A stretch of 64,000 nucleotides of DNA from Rutidosis leptorrhynchoides (Eukaryota; Streptophyta; Magnoliopsida; Asterales; Asteraceae). Made by a program: the position numbers and the translations under genes. Below the pieces are notes generated by a model. It made no database searches and was not told the origin of the DNA. It worked only from the letters and a program-made list of their open reading frames with translations. The stretch covers positions 37,644,001 to 37,708,000 of the forward strand of contig NC_092335.1 in NCBI RefSeq assembly GCF_046630445.1, written 5' to 3'. This document shows, in pieces, positions 34,414 through 46,276 of this stretch. Every line of letters starts with the position of its first letter. Positions within the stretch are counted from its first letter, which is position 1.

Positions 34414-35851
34414 AATATTTTCACACTTGAGCTTTGCTTGTCCTCAAGCAATATAGTCTTGAAATACTAGAATCACTTCTTTATTCTTCACACTTTGTAC
34501 ATCAGTGATTTCTTTACGGCGGTATAAACAATGGTAGTAACGTTGTGGTTTACAGTCCCACATGACTATAAAAATTTAGATCCTTTAAGAAATTGGATCT
34601 TTATGAAAACATTTGATCTTTTTGAAAATTCAATCTAGCTTTTACCCTAGATAAGTTTTCCGGAATAACCCTTCACCGGTGTTTGCAAAATATTTTTGTG
34701 GGTTTGGTGGGTTTCAGATTTGAAAATTTTAGCTCAAAACTTGTGGTTTTGTGTCACCCACTTGCTAACCTTGTATTGGAAAAGCAACACGTCCAGTATA
34801 CTTGCTCCGTATATTACCTTTCGGTAAACTACCGTCCGGTTGTAAAGGAAAGCGTTTGAACAAGCAACTGTTAAGGCAATGTCCCCTGACATGCTTTTAA
34901 TTATGGTCTATAACGTGTCGGACGCAATTACTATCCTTGGTAGGAGCAATAGTAAAGCTCACCCTTATGATTTTTCGGTCTGGCACAAGGTCCTGTCTTT
35001 GATCATGCTATGCAACCACCGTTCTTACGATTGACACCCGATTTGGTTCAGGCGACCTAATGAATTCCAGGTGAATTCCTAGAATTTTACGTTCAATGGT
35101 AATGAACGCATTGAAAATGGGTTTTCAGAAAACAAATCGGTTTGTAATTTTGATCAAAATATTTTCTCGTTCAAGCTCGAGTTTAGATATCATTGAATTC
35201 CATGAGTTTGTAATTCTCAATCTTTAAGGTCAATCTCTAGGATTGAGAAATATCAGTCTTAAAAGCTGATTTTTGATCTTTAAAGGAGATTATCCTTTCT
35301 GGGGATCTGATTTATTAGTCTTATCAAGCTAATTTGCACGGTGCCCCCCCATTGTACGAGACAGATCCTCTCATGGTTAGGATAAGTCTGACCACTTGGC
35401 GACCCTGTTTGATACTGAGGTCCGTGGATTTCCTGCTGATTTTAATGATGACTTTTCTAGGTTTTTCGTCAACCTACAGCTGGTCTGGACGACAACTTCA
35501 TGACCTAAATCAAGAAGCGCGTGTCTTTTTCGGAAGACTTTACTTCCTTTAAATGATGGAATTGATTCATCGTGTAGATCCATCTTTCTTTCAAATATAT
35601 TACAGTAAATCGGGTAAAACTGTTTAGTTTAGTCCAAAGCAAAAGTATCTTCAATTATTTGTTACAGAAATATGTGATATATGTTTAAGATAACTTGGTA
35701 AATTTTCCCACACTTGGCTTTTATTTTCCTTTTTATTGTCCTCTATTCCATTTTAAATGAATTTTAACATTTTTGTTTGTTTCTCAATTTATGTCATTTC
35801 TGAGGTAACAATAATTTCGGTGTTAACACCTAGTTTTATCGTTCATAAATA
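34414..35851 (-). other. Athila 3' untranslated region, left of nested element
   Basis: AT-rich, no gene. Near the LTR, minus-strand words such as TTGAGGACAAGCAAAGCTCAA match the 3' region style of Athila/Tat elements. A 7-C run lies near 35343. Short frames near 35334-35583 have no recognisable domain. It ends at AAATA, the target of the nested insertion. Confidence 0.7.
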
Positions 35852-38259
35852 TGTAACAACCCAAACCGTAACCGACCAAACTCGACGAAATTTCAAACAA
35901 AAAAAAAAAATTTTCTGGTGCAGGTCATCTGCGCGGCGCGCCAGGTGGCCGCGCGGCGCGCCAAACCACCTGGACAGCCCGCTGTCCCCGGAAGTCAATT
36001 TAATGAAAATGTTTGACTAGTTCCCGACACATTTAGCTCAAACGCTTTTAACCATGACTTCATATATGAAAAACTAGCACGTTTAATTAATAAAATCAAA
36101 TTTACGAAGCGGGGCCCACATTGACCCAAATTACCCCTTAAGTACCAAAATACAATTTTCGACCATAAGACTTTTAATACAAAACAAAGCCGAGCATGGC
36201 GATTGGGGACACGCTACCCAATCCTAATAAATCCAAAAGCAAGCCTTCTACGCAAACTATGCAAGTCCTCTAATCCTCGCGCTTACCCGAGCCACCATCC
36301 GCATGCAATCTATAAAAAGAGTCAACAACGAGAGGGTAAGCTAATGCTTAGTGAATGATAATATACTACATACATATATATGTATAAAATGGACACGCCA
36401 CAAAATAGCAAATACCGCATACCGAGGCATCCATATAAGGCACTACACTAAGCATACCGTACGATCTCTAAGCAACGAGCTAAAGATACAATAACAATAT
36501 AAGTTCACCAACGACGATGTGAACAACGCCAAATAGCTACACCCGGAGGGTTAGCTACAACACAACAATACATTAATATATAACAATATAAACGAACAAG
36601 GTTAACACCTTAACCCAATACCGAGAACCAAATACCACAATGAAGATTGGCCGAACTACACGAGCCTTAGTAATCCGAAACCACACGAGATTACTATCTT
36701 CACAACATCGAGGTTGGCCGAACTACACGAGCCTTAGTAATCCGAAACCACACGAGATTACTACCTCAATAAGATGACCGAACTACACGAGTCACCATGA
36801 ATCCGAACTACACGAGATTCATTCGATAAGATGACCGAAACTACACGCGTCATCGTGAATCCGAAACCACACGCGATTCACTTCTCCAACTCAAACCCAC
36901 GGTCACGGGATTATATAATCCACCACATCGGGGCCACAACATCCAAATCACAATCACGTGTGATAATGTACACACGAACGTGTACTTCGCCAAAGATGGT
37001 CAACCAAAACGCACAACCGTGCCAATTGGACTTATACAAAAGTCCATCAAGTCCACCTACACGTGAAGTGAGCTCTATAGCCGAGATTCACTTCACCCGA
37101 CCCGCACCCATCCTACACATACATATGTACATAGGATAATATCACTCACCTTGAAGTCTTGAAGAAAGCTTCCAAGTAATCCGCAACTCGCCAATGGAAA
37201 ATACCTATTCCATTATCACAATTACAACAATACACTTAGAGTGGATTTACAAATCAACCCAATTCGTCACTAAGTTCAATTTCGACCCAAATGCACTTCC
37301 AAGCACAAACCGTGCCCAAACTAACCAATAGTCACTAACACAAGTGAGAATGGTCCTAATATGCCAATTAAACCCGAACACAAGTGTTAAACACGTGTCA
37401 TACCCATTTTGACACTTAAACCCTAATTTTGACCCATAAAGGTCAAAATCTCATTCTTTGCAAGTTTTGACACCAAAACACATTTAACTCGGTTTAATAC
37501 TTCAACTTAATCCATTTTAAGTTTATAAACTTCATTAAATCGCCAATTGGGTCATAATCACCACGAAACCCTAATTTGACCCAAAGTCAAAGTTAGTCAA
37601 CCAAATACCCTAAATGGGTTTCAACACTTCCATAATCACTAACTTAAGTGATTAAACTCAAATTAAAGTTCTAAACATGGCCAATTAGTTCACCAAACCC
37701 AAAATCCACCAACAATTAACAACAACCCGATTACTAGCTTCACTAAACCCATTTCATCACATAAAAGGGTTTTACAACTAATTAACTCAAAACCCTAACT
37801 TGAATATCAAATTAGATAATTGAAATTCGGAGTTTGAGCTTACCAATACTATCACCGTGTAGCCGAGAACGAAAGGAACAACTTTAAAACCCGAGACTTT
37901 GCACGATTCGAGCTTCTTCCTCACCAAAACCTCCAATCTCTCTCTAAACTCTTACTCTCTCTCTAAAAATGGATGAAGATGATGAGTGGATGTGAATGGG
38001 ATCCAAAACTGATCCAAACTAGCTCATAAGCCTCACAAATCCGGCCTCAAGTGAAATTACCCATTTGCCCTTCATTTAAGCCAATTAAAAACAAGGGATT
38101 CTGTCAGCAGCAAACGGCGCGGCGCGCCAAATCCCCGCGCGGCGCGCGACATAACTGAAACAGATTCTTTTGCATTTTAACTCCCATAAATAGCCAACGA
38201 AACCCAATCTCGAATGTTATAAGTACACGAGTATGCAAGATAAATATTTGGGTCTTACA
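35852..38259 (-). repeat. TR-GAG 3' LTR
   Basis: 2408 bp. It contains GC palindrome pairs at both ends (GGCGCGCC centred at 35938/35958 and 38124/38144). A sub-repeat region (about 36650-36890) is built on CCGAACTACACGAG units. The interior is AAACCCTAA-rich and AT-rich. A 102-codon frame appears identically in both LTRs and is not evidence of a gene. Confidence 0.95.
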
Positions 38260-38275
38260 ACTCTCCCCCACTTAA
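38260..38275 (-). other. TR-GAG polypurine tract
   Basis: Minus strand AAGTGGGGGAGAGT next to the 3' LTR. A second near-copy (TAAGTGGGGGAG on the minus strand) lies internally at about 40037-40050. Confidence 0.75.
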
Positions 38276-38806
38276 ACTCGATCACGTCCTCGTGATCCTC
38301 GTCACTTAACCAAACGGACCCCACTTACGGTCCTAAACATAAGTTCCAACCCGACTTTCCTAGGCAACTATTCTCATTGAAGCACCTTTAACACTAAAAT
38401 CGTCATCCGCGATTTTCTCAAATCCACAATCCGAGCACTAAAACCATGCTCCTTCCCTAACATCGGGAAAACTCAACCAATCTCGTACCGAGATATAAAT
38501 CCCTTAGCGTACTATTACCGAGTACAACGCTAAAAGCACCCAAGTCCCAACCTAAGGTCAACAACCCGAACCGATGAAGACCGATCCAAACGAATCCTTA
38601 CGGATAGCACCAATCACAATACATCCTTTGTAGTGCGCAATACGACCAATACGCAACTACCGTAACATATAATCCAACGGCTAGAACCGATAGCGCCCAA
38701 CCGACTATGGCAACGCTAAATCCAAAGGTGTACAAAATCGACTCTAGTCACACCCGTAACAACATGTGAGCGAAACACGGCTATCGCATCACTAATCACA
38801 CAACAT

Positions 38807-39015
38807 GGTCCTCACGACCCCACCATCGGTGTATCAAACAACCGATAGATCAAACAACACGGTCCTCACGACCCCACCATTGGTGTATAAAACAACCAAT
38901 AGATCAAACATCCCGGTCCTTACGACCCCACCATCGGTGTATAAAACAACCAATAGATCAAACATCCCGGTCCTTACGACCCCACCATCGGTGTATAAAA
39001 CAACCGACGGATCAC
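38807..39015. repeat. 54-bp tandem repeat in TR-GAG
   Basis: Four copies starting at 38807, 38861, 38915 and 38969, exact 54-bp spacing, each beginning GGTCCT.ACGACCCCACCAT. They lie in the gag-to-3'-LTR interval where other elements carry pol. Confidence 0.92.
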
Positions 39016-39089
39016 ACAACATACGAAGGCTGGCCGAAAACACACGCGCCTTAGTGAATCCGAACTACACGCGACTCACTACCTTCACC

Positions 39090-39400
39090 ACAACAACAAT
39101 CGGGAATGGCCGAACTACACGCGCCATAGTGAATCCGAACTACACGAGAGTCACTATCCCGGAGGAATGACCGAACTACACGAGTCATTTGTGAATCCGA
39201 ACTACACGAGATTCACTTCCACAACATCGAGGTTGGCCGAACTACACGAGCCTTAGTAATCCGAAACCACACGAGATTACTACCTCAATAAGATGACCGA
39301 ACTACACGAGTCACCATGAATCCGAACTACACGAGATTCATTCCAATAAGATGACCGAACTACACGCGTCATCGTGAATCCGAAACCACACGCGATTCAC
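39090..39400. repeat. CCGAACTACACGAG repeats shared with the LTR
   Basis: A block of 40-50-bp units. The stretch about 39220-39395 closely matches the LTR sub-repeats at about 36710-36890 and 42860-43030, so LTR sequence has been copied into the interior or the reverse. Confidence 0.85.
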
Positions 39401-39406
39401 AACCAT

Positions 39407-39650
39407 GATGAAGTCAGCGGACCCGAAGATCATGCTTCACCAATCTCAACACCGGATGAAGTCAGCGGACCCGAAGATCATGCTTCACCGATCTCAACAC
39501 CACGATGAAGTCAGCGGACCCGAAGATCATGCTCCACCGATCAACCATACCATAATGAAGTCAGCGGACCCTAAAGATCATGCTTCATTAATCATCAACA
39601 CCACGATGAAGTCAGCGGACCCGAAGATCATGCTTCATCGATCACATACG
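39407..39650. repeat. 48-51-bp tandem repeat in TR-GAG
   Basis: Five copies starting at 39407, 39455, 39504, 39554 and 39605, each with GATGAAGTCAGCGGACCC. Spacing creeps from 48 to 51 bp. Confidence 0.9.
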
Positions 39651-40621
39651 CACTTTCGGCCTCAAACAACGAGTAATGCAACATCGCGCTCTGCTACACT
39701 ATAGTGAACCCTAGCGGAACACTAACCATCCATAATCAAGCAAGAACCACCTATACCAAACATAGGTACCAAACAATAATTCTCCACAAGAGAACCCGAC
39801 ACACACCTCCCTTAACCGGAGGATTTCACTTTGCTCGTCAAACACGTCCATTATCTCTCAATGAGATTTACCACGTTACCACCTCGGTGATGATTCAAAT
39901 CCAAACCATAAGTACAATTTATCCGAAATTGTACTCTATCACAAATCGACCCAACCAGGTCTCGACAACATTTTCCGGATCTACCAATAGCATCATCCGA
40001 AATCTCACACTAAAACTTCCTCGTGCGGGAGTGTAACTCCCCCACTTAGAATTACGTTCCATAACCGCATCTCGTACACTCGTACAATGCTACCAAAGGT
40101 AGACTTTACCAATAATAGGGTTCGCACGACCCATTACCACATCTTGCTCCAACCTTGAGCACACGAAGGATTTTAACCAACCCTTAAACACTTTGAACGA
40201 AAAGTGTACCGCAACACAATCGGAGTCGAACACCACGCTAGTAGGTATAAAAGAGGCACCTAATGTCGCGTCATAAAGACTCCATTACCAACACCCATCG
40301 AGATTTAAAACACTCGATCTCAAGGGTTCCACCCAACCGACGAACCTCATGATTCGTCACTTCAACATCAAAGCGAACACGCGCTTAACAACCAAACACC
40401 AAAACCATTTCCGTGGCTTGGTAGAAACGTTTCCCAAATACTAAGGAATGCTTGGTTACGCCAAGTCTTACGCCCTTCGCCCGTCAATCAAACATCAACA
40501 CAGGGTACTTCCATTAGGAACGTCACCCGTAGCATAACATGCACAACAAAGGCACGCAGCTCAAACTCAAACGGCATTTAATAAATAATCAAAAGACATA
40601 TTTATCAAAATTAAACGTACC

Positions 40622-41638
40622 TTAACGTCTCCTGGCCGCACCCGTCCCCGCTAACTTGGGACATTCCGACTTACGATGTCCTTCCTTTTGGCAATTGAAG
40701 CACACCATACTACCACCCTTTGGTACCGAACATTCCCAAGACTTGTGACCCCTTACGCCACAATTGTAACATCTAGCCGTACTAGAATCCGATATACCCG
40801 TTCGCGTACCACCCGTGCTCACACTCGGACCCTTAGTCCTCTTACTCGGAGCACCATAAGAAACAACTCTTCTCTCACTTGAAGATTCACCCCTCTTCGA
40901 TCGTGAATACGACTCGAAACCTCTAGCCAAGTCGAATAATTCCGAAAACGATTTCGCTTGACCCCGACTAATCTTACCCTTCAAGTCATCATTCAAGGTC
41001 CGATAGAAATCCCCCATTAACAAACGATCATTCCCCAAATACTCCGGACAAAAACGAGCCTTCGCCATAAAGGTCGTCTTAAGAGTACTCAAATCCATAG
41101 ATCCTTGTCGCAAATTTCGCAACTCATTACGCAATTCCCACAAATCGGCCGAAGTCCGGAACTCCTCAAAGAATTCTTCCTTAAACTCGTCCCATGATAA
41201 GGCCATAAACGTCTCACCACCGACAAGATCAATCTTACCATCCAACCAATCCCTTGCCCTACCCCGCAACAAACTCGTAGCGAGTCTCGTCTTCCTCTCG
41301 GGAGGGCAATCAATAGTACGAAAACACCCTTCGACATCCGAAATCCATGTTGTGCTCACCAAAGGATCCGGTTTCCCGTCATACATCGGGGGTTTAGTCC
41401 TCATGAAGCTCTTAAGATAACGCTCCATTTCACCACTACTTTGAAGTTCGGAATACCTCCTTTCCATTCTTTCTTCTAACGCACCCATTTGCTCCGCAAC
41501 GGCGGCCGCAACTCTAGTATTAAACTCCTCGTCATTCGTCTCGATCTCGTTTCGCGTCGCCATTCTAAAGAATGCAAAACGATTAGTCCACGAACGTGTA
41601 AAACCGTACGCACGACACAGCCCCATCTTGCTAAACAC
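40622..41638 (-). CDS. TR-GAG gag
   Basis: A 338-codon frame. Met26 (MATRNEIETNDEEF) is the likelier start because gag-like sequence begins there. Residues about 75-240 form the retrotransposon gag domain (PPMYDGKPDPL, WISDVEGCF, ARDWLDGK, W.EFKEEFFEEF, L.NLRQGSMDL, FSELFDLA). Two CCHC zinc knuckles follow at about 290-303 (CYNCGVRGHKSWEC) and 313-326 (CFNCQKEGHRKSEC). It would form particles and package RNA. It is the only frame of the element, placed just after the 5' LTR, and is open throughout. That suggests selection on gag alone or recent copying from a functional source. Confidence 0.93.
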   Translation of the reverse strand: MFSKMGLCRAYGFTRSWTNRFAFFRMATRNEIETNDEEFNTRVAAAVAEQMGALEERMERRYSELQSSGEMERYLKSFMRTKPPMYDGKPDPLVSTTWISDVEGCFRTIDCPPERKTRLATSLLRGRARDWLDGKIDLVGGETFMALSWDEFKEEFFEEFRTSADLWELRNELRNLRQGSMDLSTLKTTFMAKARFCPEYLGNDRLLMGDFYRTLNDDLKGKISRGQAKSFSELFDLARGFESYSRSKRGESSSERRVVSYGAPSKRTKGPSVSTGGTRTGISDSSTARCYNCGVRGHKSWECSVPKGGSMVCFNCQKEGHRKSECPKLAGTGAARRR

Positions 41639-41985
41639 TCATCGTACATCACTTGTTAGACACGATTTGCACCCGTAATAAGGTTTGCAAGTTCTTATTA
41701 CGCACACATGCCGCATCGACTCGTTAGTACAACGACCGTCTCGCTCGATGATATACACAAACACAACCAAAATTCTACGCGGTACAAACACACGCGAGAA
41801 TTATTATCACAACACAACAACATATTAATAATATCCGCATTACTAATATAAACGTTAGTCAACCTATAGCCAAGGCACTAACCAACCCATTCCGACCCGT
41901 AATCCTACAAGTCCCGCAACAATTTAAGCACACACAAGTCTAAGTCTAGGCACCTATCTCAAGTCACCTAAATCCCTTAGACCAT

Positions 41986-41997
41986 GCTCTGATACCA
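41986..41997 (-). other. TR-GAG primer-binding site
   Basis: TGGTATCAGAGC on the minus strand, two bases inside the 5' LTR. It is complementary to the 3' end of plant initiator tRNA-Met. Confidence 0.92.
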
Positions 41998-41999
41998 CT

Positions 42000-44407
42000 T
42001 GTAACAACCCAAACCGTAACCGACCAAACTCGACGAAATTTCAAACAAAAAAAAAAAATTTTCTGGTGCAGGTCATCTCCGCGGCGCGCCAGGTGGCCGC
42101 GCGGCGCGCCAAACCACCTGGACAGCCCGCTGTCCCCGGAAGTCAATTTAATGAAAATGTTTGACTAGTTCCCGACACATTTAGCTCAAACGCTTTTAAC
42201 CATGACTTCATATATGAAAAACTAGCACGTTTAATTAATAAAATCAAATTTACGAAGCGGGGCCCACATTGACCCAAATTACCCCTTAAGTACCAAAATA
42301 CAATTTTCGACCATAAGACTTTTAATACAAAACAAAGCCGAGCATGGCGATTGGGGACACGCTACCCAATCCTAATAAATCCAAAAGCAAGCCTTCTACG
42401 CAAACTATGCAAGTCCTCTAATCCTCGCGCTTACCCGAGCCACCATCCGCATGCAATCTATAAAAAGAGTCAACAACGAGAGGGTAAGCTAATGCTTAGT
42501 GAATGATAATATACTACATACATATATATGTATAAAATGGACACGCCACAAAATAGCAAATACCGCATACCGAGGCATCCATATAAGGCACTACACTAAG
42601 CATACCGTACGATCTCTAAGCAACGAGCTAAAGATACAATAACAATATAAGTTCACCAACGACGATGTGAACAACGCCAAATAGCTACACCCGGAGGGTT
42701 AGCTACAACACAACAATACATTAATATATAACAATATAAACGAACAAGGTTAACACCTTAACCCAATACCGAGAACCAAATACCACAATGAAGATTGGCC
42801 GAACTACACGAGCCTTAGTAATCCGAAACCACACGAGATTACTATCTTCACAACATCGAGGTTGGCCGAACTACACGAGCCTTAGTAATCCGAAACCACA
42901 CGAGATTACTACCTCAATAAGATGACCGAACTACACGAGTCACCATGAATCCGAACTACACGAGATTCATTCGATAAGATGACCGAAACTACACGCGTCA
43001 TCGTGAATCCGAAACCACACGCGATTCACTTCTCCAACTCAAACCCACGGTCACGGGATTATATAATCCACCACATCGGGGCCACAACATCCAAATCACA
43101 ATCACGTGTGATAATGTACACACGAACGTGTACTTCGCCAAAGATGGTCAACCAAAACGCACAACCGTGCCAATTGGACTTATACAAAAGTCCATCAAGT
43201 CCACCTACACGTGAAGTGAGCTCTATAGCCGAGATTCACTTCACCCGACCCGCACCCATCCTACACATACATATGTACATAGGATAATATCACTCACCTT
43301 GAAGTCTTGAAGAAAGCTTCCAAGTAATCCGCAACTCGCCAATGGAAAATACCTATTCCATTATCACAATTACAACAATACACTTAGAGTGGATTTACAA
43401 ATCAACCCAATTCGTCACTAAGTTCAATTTCGACCCAAATGCACTTCCAAGCACAAACCGTGCCCAAACTAACCAATAGTCACTAACACAAGTGAGAATG
43501 GTCCTAATATGCCAATTAAACCCGAACACAAGTGTTAAACACGTGTCATACCCATTTTGACACTTAAACCCTAATTTTGACCCATAAAGGTCAAAATCTC
43601 ATTCTTTGCAAGTTTTGACACCAAAACACATTTAACTCAGTTTAATACTTCAACTTAATCCATTTTAAGTTTATAAACTTCATTAAATCGCCAATTGGGT
43701 CATAATCACCACGAAACCCTAATTTGACCCAAAGTCAAAGTTAGTCAACCAAATACCCTAAATGGGTTTCAACACTTCCATAATCACTAACTTAAGTGAT
43801 TAAACTCAAATTAAAGTTCTAAACATGGCCAATTAGTTCACCAAACCCAAAATCCACCAACAATTAACAACAACCCGATTACTAGCTTCACTAAACCCAT
43901 TTCATCACATAAAAGGGTTTTACAACTAATTAACTCAAAACCCTAACTTGAATATCAAATTAGATAATTGAAATTCGGAGTTTGAGCTTACCAATACTAT
44001 CACCGTGTAGCCGAGAACGAAAGGAACAACTTTAAAACCCGAGACTTTGCACGATTCGAGCTTCTTCCTCACCAAAACCTCCAATCTCTCTCTAAACTCT
44101 TACTCTCTCTCTAAAAATGGATGAAGATGATGAGTGGATGTGAATGGGATCCAAAACTGATCCAAACTAGCTCATAAGCCTCACAAATCCGGCCTCAAGT
44201 GAAATTACCCATTTGCCCTTCATTTAAGCCAATTAAAAACAAGGGATTCTGTCAGCAGCAAACGGCGCGGCGCGCCAAATCCCCGCGCGGCGCGCGACAT
44301 AACTGAAACAGATTCTTTTGCATTTTAACTCCCATAAATAGCCAACGAAACCCAATCTCGAATGTTATAAGTACACGAGTATGCAAGATAAATATTTGGG
44401 TCTTACA
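42000..44407 (-). repeat. TR-GAG 5' LTR
   Basis: 2408 bp, same length as the 3' LTR, with two mismatches seen by eye. It carries the same palindrome pairs and sub-repeats and ends at AAATA. Confidence 0.95.
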
Positions 44408-45088
44408 AAATATGTATAAACATGATTTTGAGTTCATTTAATTGAAAATTTTGAAAATTTTTACTAGAATTGGGTAGTCAGTATATAAGACTAGGGCTGT
44501 TCTTTATCAGAGAGCACTAGATTCTAATACAACTACTACTTTACTAGTATTTCTAATGGTAATCAAGTGTATAAAGTAAAAATTTTAAAATCCGAAAGAA
44601 TTTAACCCCTTCCCACACTTAAGATCTTGCAATGCCCTCATTTGCAAGAAATCAGTAACAATTTAAATTATTGAGGGTGATTAGTGTGAAAATGATTAAA
44701 TTTTACCAAAGTTTCCAAACATATTGGCGTTTGTTTGCTGAATGATAAATGGTGCATATCATTTGTTCATTCCGTCTCTTGTTACATCACATTTATCTTG
44801 TCGTCAAAATTAGTAGCTTTTACTGAACTTAATGCAAGTCTTTGAAAATGCGCTGTTTTACCCTGTTTTGTACAATTTACAATATACATACATACAAATA
44901 TAAACATGCATGACAATTTGAAATGGGACTTAATATCCCACTTTCAAATCCTAAATGTGAAATATTAGTACACAATAATAATAAAAATTATAAAAATTAC
45001 ATAAGTATATTCAATAACATAAGTTTAAACATGAATAAGTAAAAAGATAAAAACATAAAAATCATATAAATAACCAAATGGAACCAAA
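44408..45088 (-). other. Athila 3' untranslated region, right of nested element
   Basis: AT-rich, non-coding. It continues the Athila 3' region interrupted by the TR-GAG insertion. Words such as CCCACACTTAAG (near 44612) match the style of this region. Confidence 0.7.
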
Positions 45089-46276
45089 TCAGTCTGGATA
45101 GGGGTTACAGTTCATCTCATCAGGTGGGTTCCATTGTTGGTTATAGGTGTTCTGATAGGCTTGGTTATAGTCATACCGGTTAAAGGGTGGTGGGATATCG
45201 GGGCTGTGTGGCGGAAAATGAGCAGATCGAGTAGGTACATAGTTATTTGGTACCTGATATGATAGCTGGCTCATGATTTGGTGCTGATGAACTACCCAGC
45301 TATCGTGTTGGCGTCGCCTATAATCCTCGTATACTCGCTCGGAGTTCCACTGCTCATACATACTATGTCTGGCCGCGTTCGTCATTGCTTCCTCATCTAT
45401 ACGAACGTGGACGTCAAGAATAGCATCTCGAAAGACATCCCTAATGTCTTCCGCCTCCTCCATTTCCTCGTCTGAACCTCTCTCTACCTGAGGATGAGAT
45501 CCCTCATAGGGTACTGCCTGGTTACGTCTACTTTTCAATACCTTAGCACCCACATAAACTTTCAATCCTAAGGGCTCAACCTGTTCTCTACAAAGCTGTA
45601 ATGGACCCCCTTGGTTCCTATCAATACCTAAATACTCTCCAATGAGAGTAACAAAAATACCTCCTCCTATTATACTCCCGTCCTGCATTCCCTCTACCAT
45701 TTTAGATAAATAAAAAGCAACACAGTAAGGGATATTGACAAAGCTTCTAGGATCCCGAATACACTTTAGGTAGAATAAATCATGTAAGGTAATTTTTTCT
45801 TTATTGTGACCTCTCTGTGTAATCGAGTTAGCTAAAAATCTATGAATAATACGAAGCTCGGCTCTGTCAATATGTGTATAGGAGTGTCCTCCTGCTCGTG
45901 TAAAAACATCAAAATGTGACATACGCCTCCAAATGGCGTCAGCGTCAAAGTTGCTATCTACCCTTTCACCATAATGAATCAAATTTGTACAATCGGGTAA
46001 TAGCAACTCACCAGGAGTATATATCTGTAAGGCCCTGGCCATGTCCAGCATGGACATTCTGTACATCCTACCGCCAAGGATAAACCTAAGAAATCTTCTA
46101 TCATCTATTCTAACTATATTTGTATCAAGTGATACAGTACTCATCAACTCAACACACCATTCCTTATAAACAGGTCTACGAATGGTGAAGAGACGTTCCC
46201 AATCTGTAAAAGAAGAACTGCCATACCTTTGAACCAAAAGCTGTCTAACACGGTCAGCTAGATGGACCGTTTCCAA
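45089..46276 (-). CDS. Athila extra frame (ORF-1-like) after pol
   Basis: A 395-codon frame. The segment FTDWERLFTIRRPVYKEW...RRFLRFILGGRMYRMSMLD resembles the Athila ORF-1 protein family of plant Athila elements, whose function is not known. In some Athila elements, frames in this position are called envelope-like. I see no clear signal peptide or membrane segment here, so an envelope role is not supported. The C-terminal 60 residues are Pro/Asn/Tyr-rich. It is part of a fossil element that is broken in a handful of places. Confidence 0.75.
   Translation of the reverse strand: METVHLADRVRQLLVQRYGSSSFTDWERLFTIRRPVYKEWCVELMSTVSLDTNIVRIDDRRFLRFILGGRMYRMSMLDMARALQIYTPGELLLPDCTNLIHYGERVDSNFDADAIWRRMSHFDVFTRAGGHSYTHIDRAELRIIHRFLANSITQRGHNKEKITLHDLFYLKCIRDPRSFVNIPYCVAFYLSKMVEGMQDGSIIGGGIFVTLIGEYLGIDRNQGGPLQLCREQVEPLGLKVYVGAKVLKSRRNQAVPYEGSHPQVERGSDEEMEEAEDIRDVFRDAILDVHVRIDEEAMTNAARHSMYEQWNSERVYEDYRRRQHDSWVVHQHQIMSQLSYQVPNNYVPTRSAHFPPHSPDIPPPFNRYDYNQAYQNTYNQQWNPPDEMNCNPYPD

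Larger units (their letters stand above)
35852..44407 (-). mobile_element. TR-GAG-type non-autonomous LTR element nested in Athila
   Basis: 8556 bp on the minus strand. Two 2408-bp LTRs (35852-38259 and 42000-44407) differ at two positions that I could see. They end TG...CA and are flanked by AAATA (35847-35851 and 44408-44412). The primer-binding site TGGTATCAGAGC (initiator Met type) is at 41997-41986 and a purine tract at about 38274-38260. The 3.7-kb interior encodes only gag; no protease, reverse transcriptase or integrase is visible. Tandem repeats fill 38.8-39.65 kb. It fits terminal-repeat retrotransposons with a gag domain, which need enzymes from a partner. It looks whole for such an element. 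LTR similarity implies a very recent insertion (tens of thousands of years by common rates). Confidence 0.92.

Noticed and set aside
36831-37139. 102-codon frame, identical at 42979-43287
   Set aside because: It lies inside the TR-GAG LTR; identity reflects the LTR pair, not a conserved protein.
35852-44407. Segmental duplication of 2.4 kb
   Set aside because: Better explained as the two LTRs of one element with primer site, purine tract and target duplication.
45089-46276. Envelope gene after pol in Athila
   Set aside because: No clear signal peptide or membrane segment; it resembles the Athila ORF-1 family of unknown function.
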